Shown: positions 59,905 through 64,000 of the stretch, piece by piece
Numbering within the stretch: the first letter of the stretch is position 1
How the letters are laid out: each line of letters begins with the position of its first letter
Source: Flavobacteriales bacterium UBA6051
Lineage (GTDB): Bacteria > Bacteroidota > Bacteroidia > Flavobacteriales_D > Crocinitomicaceae
Reading direction: 5' to 3'
NCBI GenBank assembly: GCA_002427735.1
Contig: DIYP01000007.1
Coordinates: 790,932 to 854,931 of the forward strand
Length of the DNA: 64,000 nt
Made by a program: the position numbers and the translations under genes
Notes under the pieces: generated by a model
Told to the model about the DNA's origin: nothing
The model's input: only the letters and a program-made list of their open reading frames with translations
Databases searched by the model: none

Positions 59905-60897
59905 TTATTTTACCACCATATTCTTTGAGTCCACTGGCGTTCCATCAACAATAAGTGCATAAATGAACATTCCCTTGTAGAGGTCAGAAGCATTAACTTG
60001 AACACTTCCTGCAGGTAGTCCTCTTAAATCAATCAACTGCTTCTGTGCACCTGTTAAATCATAAATAATAACCTGTGCTTCTTCAAACTCTGAAGCAATA
60101 TTATACTCGATTACTGTTCGGTCACTAAACGGATTGGGATTGTTCTGTTTCACCCATGACTTTTCTTTATTGTCAAGATCTGAACGTTCTCCACTTTCTC
60201 CATTTTCAAGTGCCTCAATTCTCTCATTCTGATCTTTAAGTGCCTCGATTAGAACAGGAATAAGGCCGTCGTAATTAATGGACATCATTCCATCTCTATC
60301 TTCTAACACAAGTTCAGGGAATAGCTCTTTTACTTCCTGAGCCATTACACCGATAGAAGGGTTTGTCTTAACTTCTCCATGATTGATTCTTTCCCCGTTT
60401 TCAAATTCATCCATCATTGATTTTATCTGGTAACTGTACCCATTCAGTTGATAGAGGTTATATACTCGTTCAACAGATAATTTATTGATATCTGATTTTA
60501 GTCGTTCATCTGACCAAAGTATTTGCATTCCGACTCGAGCAACCCCACCTACATCGAGCGTATATGAAGGTGTCAACCTTTTGATTCCAACATACCCATT
60601 CGAATTGTTAATGTTTATATCTCCAGAAGACGAAGCACTTGCCCTGAACCGCAGAGCGTTACTAAAGGCGAAAATCCTACCATATTCCAGTCCAGCTGCT
60701 GATCTAAAAATCAGATCTCCTGGGTCAGTTGCGCTGCTCGATCCAGCTTTAATTGTCAAATCTCCGTTATTAACCTCAAGTCTGGAACTGGGAACAGTCG
60801 TTCCTATACCAATGTTTCCATTTGAGTTCATTTTTAACTGTGCATAGCTAATCGCAAAAGTTGATGCACAAAGCAATGTGAGAATTGTCTTTTTCAT
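59905..60897 (-). CDS. Tail-fibre/S74-domain protein with T9SS sorting tail
   Basis: A 330-residue protein with a signal peptide (about 1-20). A repetitive beta N-terminus follows (GNIGIGTTVPSSRLEV; later GYVGIKRLTPSYTLDVGG). An S74-type chaperone motif SDERLKSDINKL (129-140) comes next, then a helical region with SIGVMAQEVKELFPELV and INYDGLIPVLIEALKDQNERI. The end (NNPNPFSDRTVIEYNI to GMFIYALIVDGTPVDSKNMV, broken here) is a type IX secretion sorting tail. It is likely a secreted surface protein. It precedes the GH16 gene in one transcript. Confidence 0.82.
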   Translation of the reverse strand: MKKTILTLLCASTFAISYAQLKMNSNGNIGIGTTVPSSRLEVNNGDLTIKAGSSSATDPGDLIFRSAAGLEYGRIFAFSNALRFRASASSSGDININNSNGYVGIKRLTPSYTLDVGGVARVGMQILWSDERLKSDINKLSVERVYNLYQLNGYSYQIKSMMDEFENGERINHGEVKTNPSIGVMAQEVKELFPELVLEDRDGMMSINYDGLIPVLIEALKDQNERIEALENGESGERSDLDNKEKSWVKQNNPNPFSDRTVIEYNIASEFEEAQVIIYDLTGAQKQLIDLRGLPAGSVQVNASDLYKGMFIYALIVDGTPVDSKNMVVK

Positions 60898-61111
60898 AAA
60901 ACAATAGATTTAATTGAAATTAAGTTTGGAAACAGTCGTCAATTGTTGTCCAAATTCGATATTTATAATTGTTATAAATCGAGAATAATAGAATGAGCTC
61001 ACTTCAGTTATCCACGTATTGACTGAATTCAAAAGTCTGTAATAACCCTGCGAAAATTTCTAAGATTAAAGGTATTTGCGACGAAAGATCGTGGTTTTCG
61101 CGACGAACGGG

Positions 61112-63784
61112 TTATTTATTTAATCTGGAATATTGAGATTTTAATTCAAGGATACTTTTCCGATACGTTTTCCCAATAGGAATTCGATCATCCACAATCA
61201 TTAAATGATCTTTTGCCATAGAATCAATTTTGTCTTTTCTCACGAGGTAAGAACGATTGACACGAACAAATTGAGACTTCGGTAACCGTGCCTCCATACT
61301 TTTCAAGGTTGAGCGATACAAGATTTTTTTCTTCAGCGTGTTAATCTCACAGTAGTCCTTAAAAGATTGAATATATAATATTGAAGACATATCAATGCGC
61401 ACCTCCTTTTTATCCACACTTATCACCAAATAGGTTCTTTTACCAAGACGCGCCAGTAAACGGTTGAATAACTCTTGCTGAATGTGCCTGTTATACACAA
61501 GAACTCTAAGTTTAAACCCAATAAATATCAATAATGTTAAAAGCGAAAGAAGAATTCCCCAAAACGACCAAGTCCTGTAAAAGGTAGGGTGAATGATTAG
61601 TATCAAAGATGAACCTAAATCACTCCACTGATTTGAACCAGCTATACGTGCTTGTATTTCTACATTATAATTACCGTCTTCAGGAAAAGCATCAATACTG
61701 AACGATTTATTTTTTGTGTACCGCCATTCATCAAATAGGCCTTTTAATCTATATCTATATTCCACCAAATTTGGGTCTGGATAATGAATTGCAAAAAATC
61801 GAAATTCAATATTTTCATCATGAGGATAAATATCGATGTTACCAGGATTATCGATAAACTTGCCATTGAGTAAGACTCCACTTAAAATGAGATTGAGATT
61901 TGTTTTCTTTTTAGTATCTAAGGTGGTCAAATCTAACACAGATAGTCCTTTTTTCGTCCCAACATATAACCTTTCCTTGAACTCGAGAATATCCGTAATT
62001 TCATTAGAGATAAGTCCATCTGCCTTTGTGTAAATATCGATTTCGGAAAGATCCGTTCCATTGACTCTGCATAATCCCCTGTTGGTCGCTATCCAAATGT
62101 TTTCACGGCTATCTTCGAATATGGATACAATTTCATTGGATAAGAGACCGTCTTCCTTTGTAATCTGGCTCATGCGCTTGTCTTTGAAAAGAACTACCCC
62201 GTTTCCTCTGGTTCCAACTATCAACCCAAATTTTTTGCTCCGTTTTAGATCTATGATGCGCGTATTTAGCCTGTCATTTATACCTTCAATCTTACTAAGT
62301 TTATGATCAGAATAGTTATAAAGTCCAGCTGTTGTACCTACCCAATAACCTTTATCGGCCTTGACTGCGCATTCAATTACCACGCCCTTTTGCGGTCGTG
62401 CTTTTGCAATTACACTTCCAGTACTTTTGTTAAAATCACAAATCGCATGTTTGCCCATTACCACCCAGCGGCGATCACTCTCATCAATAAATCGAGCACC
62501 TCCATATTTCCAATTTGGGTATATCTGTTTTGTACATAAATTCACCACAGGATATCCTCCAAAGAATAAATTACAATTTTCACGAGATACAAAACCATTT
62601 GATCTGGGAAGTTCAAGTTTCTCAAGTTTTTCTGACGTCGAAAGTGTCTGACTCACGGTATCTTGATTGATAACTAACTTCTCATTCCAAATACTCAATC
62701 CTGAAATGTAGTTTTGCATTAGCCCATTTGATTTAGTGTACGATTCAACGGACTTATTGGGAGAATAGAACACCCCTCTTTCAACTGTTGATATCCACAA
62801 ACCACCATCTCGATCTTCCAAAGCGGAGGTTACAGAATACGGAGCTTTGAACTCATACTCAAGATTCATTTTGCGCGTAATTCCGCTGTAACCGTATATC
62901 TGAAGACCACGTTTCTCAACCCCAACATACACTCCTTCAGGATGGACCCCAAGGCAGGTAACTCTCGCTCCAAATTCTATTCTGTCCCGAATTTTATGAT
63001 TTCGAAAATCGTATACGATCAATGTACTTGTTCCATTGAAACAGAGGAGAGAATCATTAATCTTTTGGACTTCATTCCTAATGACAGCATTATTCTCCAT
63101 TCTACATACCTTACTATTTTCGAACCAAACATCAATCTCCTCTAATGTTTTCTGTTCACCATTAATTGTAGCGATAAAACTATTTTCAATTGAAGAAATA
63201 GAAACATCCCCAATAGGACCAATTTTATTAATCGTTGTAACCTCTCCAGACGAAGAAACATGAATACTGCCTCCTCCTCTAGATGCGTACAACAAATCAC
63301 CAGTATTATCAATGGAAAAGGCGTTGCAATACCTTTGGGCTGATGCATTTTTACTTTCTAAAACTTTATTAAATCGGTACGGATGTATCTTGTTTTCATA
63401 ATAATAACATAAATTACCTGCTGATGTCGACATCCATAGCTCACCATTCTCTCGTTCGTAAAAACGAAACACAACATTATCCGTTAAACCATTATTAGAA
63501 GTAAACCTTTGAAAGGTGTGACCATTATACTTTACAACACCACGATCAGTAGCAAACCAAATAAAACCTTGCCTATCCTGAATTACATGGTAGACCTCAG
63601 AGCTTGGTAGGCCTGAGTCCAAGTCTAGGTTCCGAAAATTAGATATGGACTCCTGAGAAAATAGAGAAGGTATGTATCCGAGTGCAACAGCTAACAAACA
63701 TATTAATTGTTTATAACTAAATCTAACTACTCCCAGACCTTGGAAAGATGTGAAAAGATGACGAATGATCGTATTATAATTCAT
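61112..63784 (-). CDS. One-component membrane sensor: beta-propeller, Y_Y_Y, TM and LytTR output
   Basis: An 890-residue protein. After a hydrophobic N-terminal segment (LICLLAVALGYIPSLFSQ, about 27-44) come two-component-regulator propeller repeats such as FIWFATDRGVVKYNG, GLWISTVERGVFY and NIWIATNRGLCRVNG. A Y_Y_Y-like beta domain (about 680-750) and a TM segment (FWGILLSLLTLLIFIGF, about 756-773) follow. A C-terminal LytTR domain (about 795-890) has ILYIQSFKDYCEI and FVRVNRSYLVRKDKID. It senses an extracytoplasmic ligand and should bind DNA itself, without a kinase domain. Target genes are unknown; the divergent side is cut by the window. Confidence 0.86.
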   Translation of the reverse strand: MNYNTIIRHLFTSFQGLGVVRFSYKQLICLLAVALGYIPSLFSQESISNFRNLDLDSGLPSSEVYHVIQDRQGFIWFATDRGVVKYNGHTFQRFTSNNGLTDNVVFRFYERENGELWMSTSAGNLCYYYENKIHPYRFNKVLESKNASAQRYCNAFSIDNTGDLLYASRGGGSIHVSSSGEVTTINKIGPIGDVSISSIENSFIATINGEQKTLEEIDVWFENSKVCRMENNAVIRNEVQKINDSLLCFNGTSTLIVYDFRNHKIRDRIEFGARVTCLGVHPEGVYVGVEKRGLQIYGYSGITRKMNLEYEFKAPYSVTSALEDRDGGLWISTVERGVFYSPNKSVESYTKSNGLMQNYISGLSIWNEKLVINQDTVSQTLSTSEKLEKLELPRSNGFVSRENCNLFFGGYPVVNLCTKQIYPNWKYGGARFIDESDRRWVVMGKHAICDFNKSTGSVIAKARPQKGVVIECAVKADKGYWVGTTAGLYNYSDHKLSKIEGINDRLNTRIIDLKRSKKFGLIVGTRGNGVVLFKDKRMSQITKEDGLLSNEIVSIFEDSRENIWIATNRGLCRVNGTDLSEIDIYTKADGLISNEITDILEFKERLYVGTKKGLSVLDLTTLDTKKKTNLNLILSGVLLNGKFIDNPGNIDIYPHDENIEFRFFAIHYPDPNLVEYRYRLKGLFDEWRYTKNKSFSIDAFPEDGNYNVEIQARIAGSNQWSDLGSSLILIIHPTFYRTWSFWGILLSLLTLLIFIGFKLRVLVYNRHIQQELFNRLLARLGKRTYLVISVDKKEVRIDMSSILYIQSFKDYCEINTLKKKILYRSTLKSMEARLPKSQFVRVNRSYLVRKDKIDSMAKDHLMIVDDRIPIGKTYRKSILELKSQYSRLNK

Positions 63785-64000
63785 TTCTACAATTGACTGT
63801 TTCGAAGTTCAAAAAATTGAATGGATTTAGCGATAATACTTCGGGAGATTTTGGATACAATTCGTTTCGCAGAAAGGGAAAAAATAGAGTTCATTCAGAG
63901 TTTTAGAACATTCCGCTTCGCTTCAGCCCAAAGAACCTAACGAAACAAAAAAAGCACTCCAATGGAAGGAAAGAATAGGTTTCAGGAGTTTTGGGCCGTT

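Noticed and set aside
63821..63940. A 39-residue plus-strand ORF at the right end, beginning MDLAIILREILDTIRF
   Set aside because: It has no coupling to any gene, no promoter match and ordinary length for chance. The 63785-64000 stretch is left as an unexplained non-coding end.

Overview
The window is AT-rich chromosomal DNA from a member of the Bacteroidota, most likely a pigmented Flavobacteriia/Flavobacteriales-type bacterium. This rests on a flexirubin-type pigment cluster (tyrosine/histidine ammonia-lyase, DarA, DarB, ACPs, ketosynthases), a carotenoid operon, T9SS-type C-terminal sorting tails, families typical of Bacteroidota (DUF2911, Lacal_2735-like, DUF6150-like, LytTR with a beta-propeller sensor), and promoters matching the Bacteroidota -7 box TAnnTTTG. 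I saw no rRNA, tRNA, CRISPR array, insertion sequence or prophage.

Positions 1-29500 are a large type II fatty-acid/polyketide-like cluster for a flexirubin: an aryl polyene acid esterified to a dialkylresorcinol. On the left, the end of an AMP-ligase (1-372) faces a minus-strand export/tailoring operon: a tri-domain MMPL transporter-acyltransferase-methyltransferase, a carotenoid-desaturase-like oxidoreductase and a halogenase-like flavoprotein. From 7204 rightward run a methyltransferase, the ammonia-lyase and a tightly coupled operon (8385-19617) of ketoreductase, ketosynthases, ACPs, two hotdog dehydratase-like proteins, a thioesterase, an LpxL-like acyltransferase, a deacetylase and LolA. 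A convergent GT2-DUF2062 gene follows. Then come a small secreted protein, darA, darB, a hypothetical, a BtrH-like acyltransferase, an ABC exporter pair, and a second ACP-KS-CLF set paralogous to the one at 15522-17872.

Positions 29508-41412 hold mostly unrelated genes: DUF2461, a DNA-repair methyltransferase, a secreted 13-residue repeat protein, a PhoD-like phosphatase, an Old Yellow Enzyme, RluF, beta-barrel and secreted proteins, a phosphodiesterase-TPR-sulfotransferase fusion coupled to a 45-residue ORF, and a T9SS substrate. Positions 41484-51915 hold a lysozyme-like protein lacking a signal peptide, a DUF6671-like protein, a CutA/PII-like protein, a LysR regulator divergent from an SbtA-like bicarbonate transporter, and an operon of a PIG-L deacetylase, a 37-residue membrane peptide and a sodium:solute symporter.

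Positions 51981-57024 are a minus-strand carotenoid operon: Lacal_2735-like small protein, crtI, crtB, idi, a CrtD-like desaturase and a CruF-like hydratase. Four half-palindromes of GTTAAACAA type sit upstream. The right end holds a secreted or membrane protein, a small protein whose promoter nearly duplicates one 15.5 kb away, a GH16 glucanase, a T9SS/S74-type protein and a large LytTR sensor-regulator. Functional assignments come from motif recognition by eye; no database search was possible.
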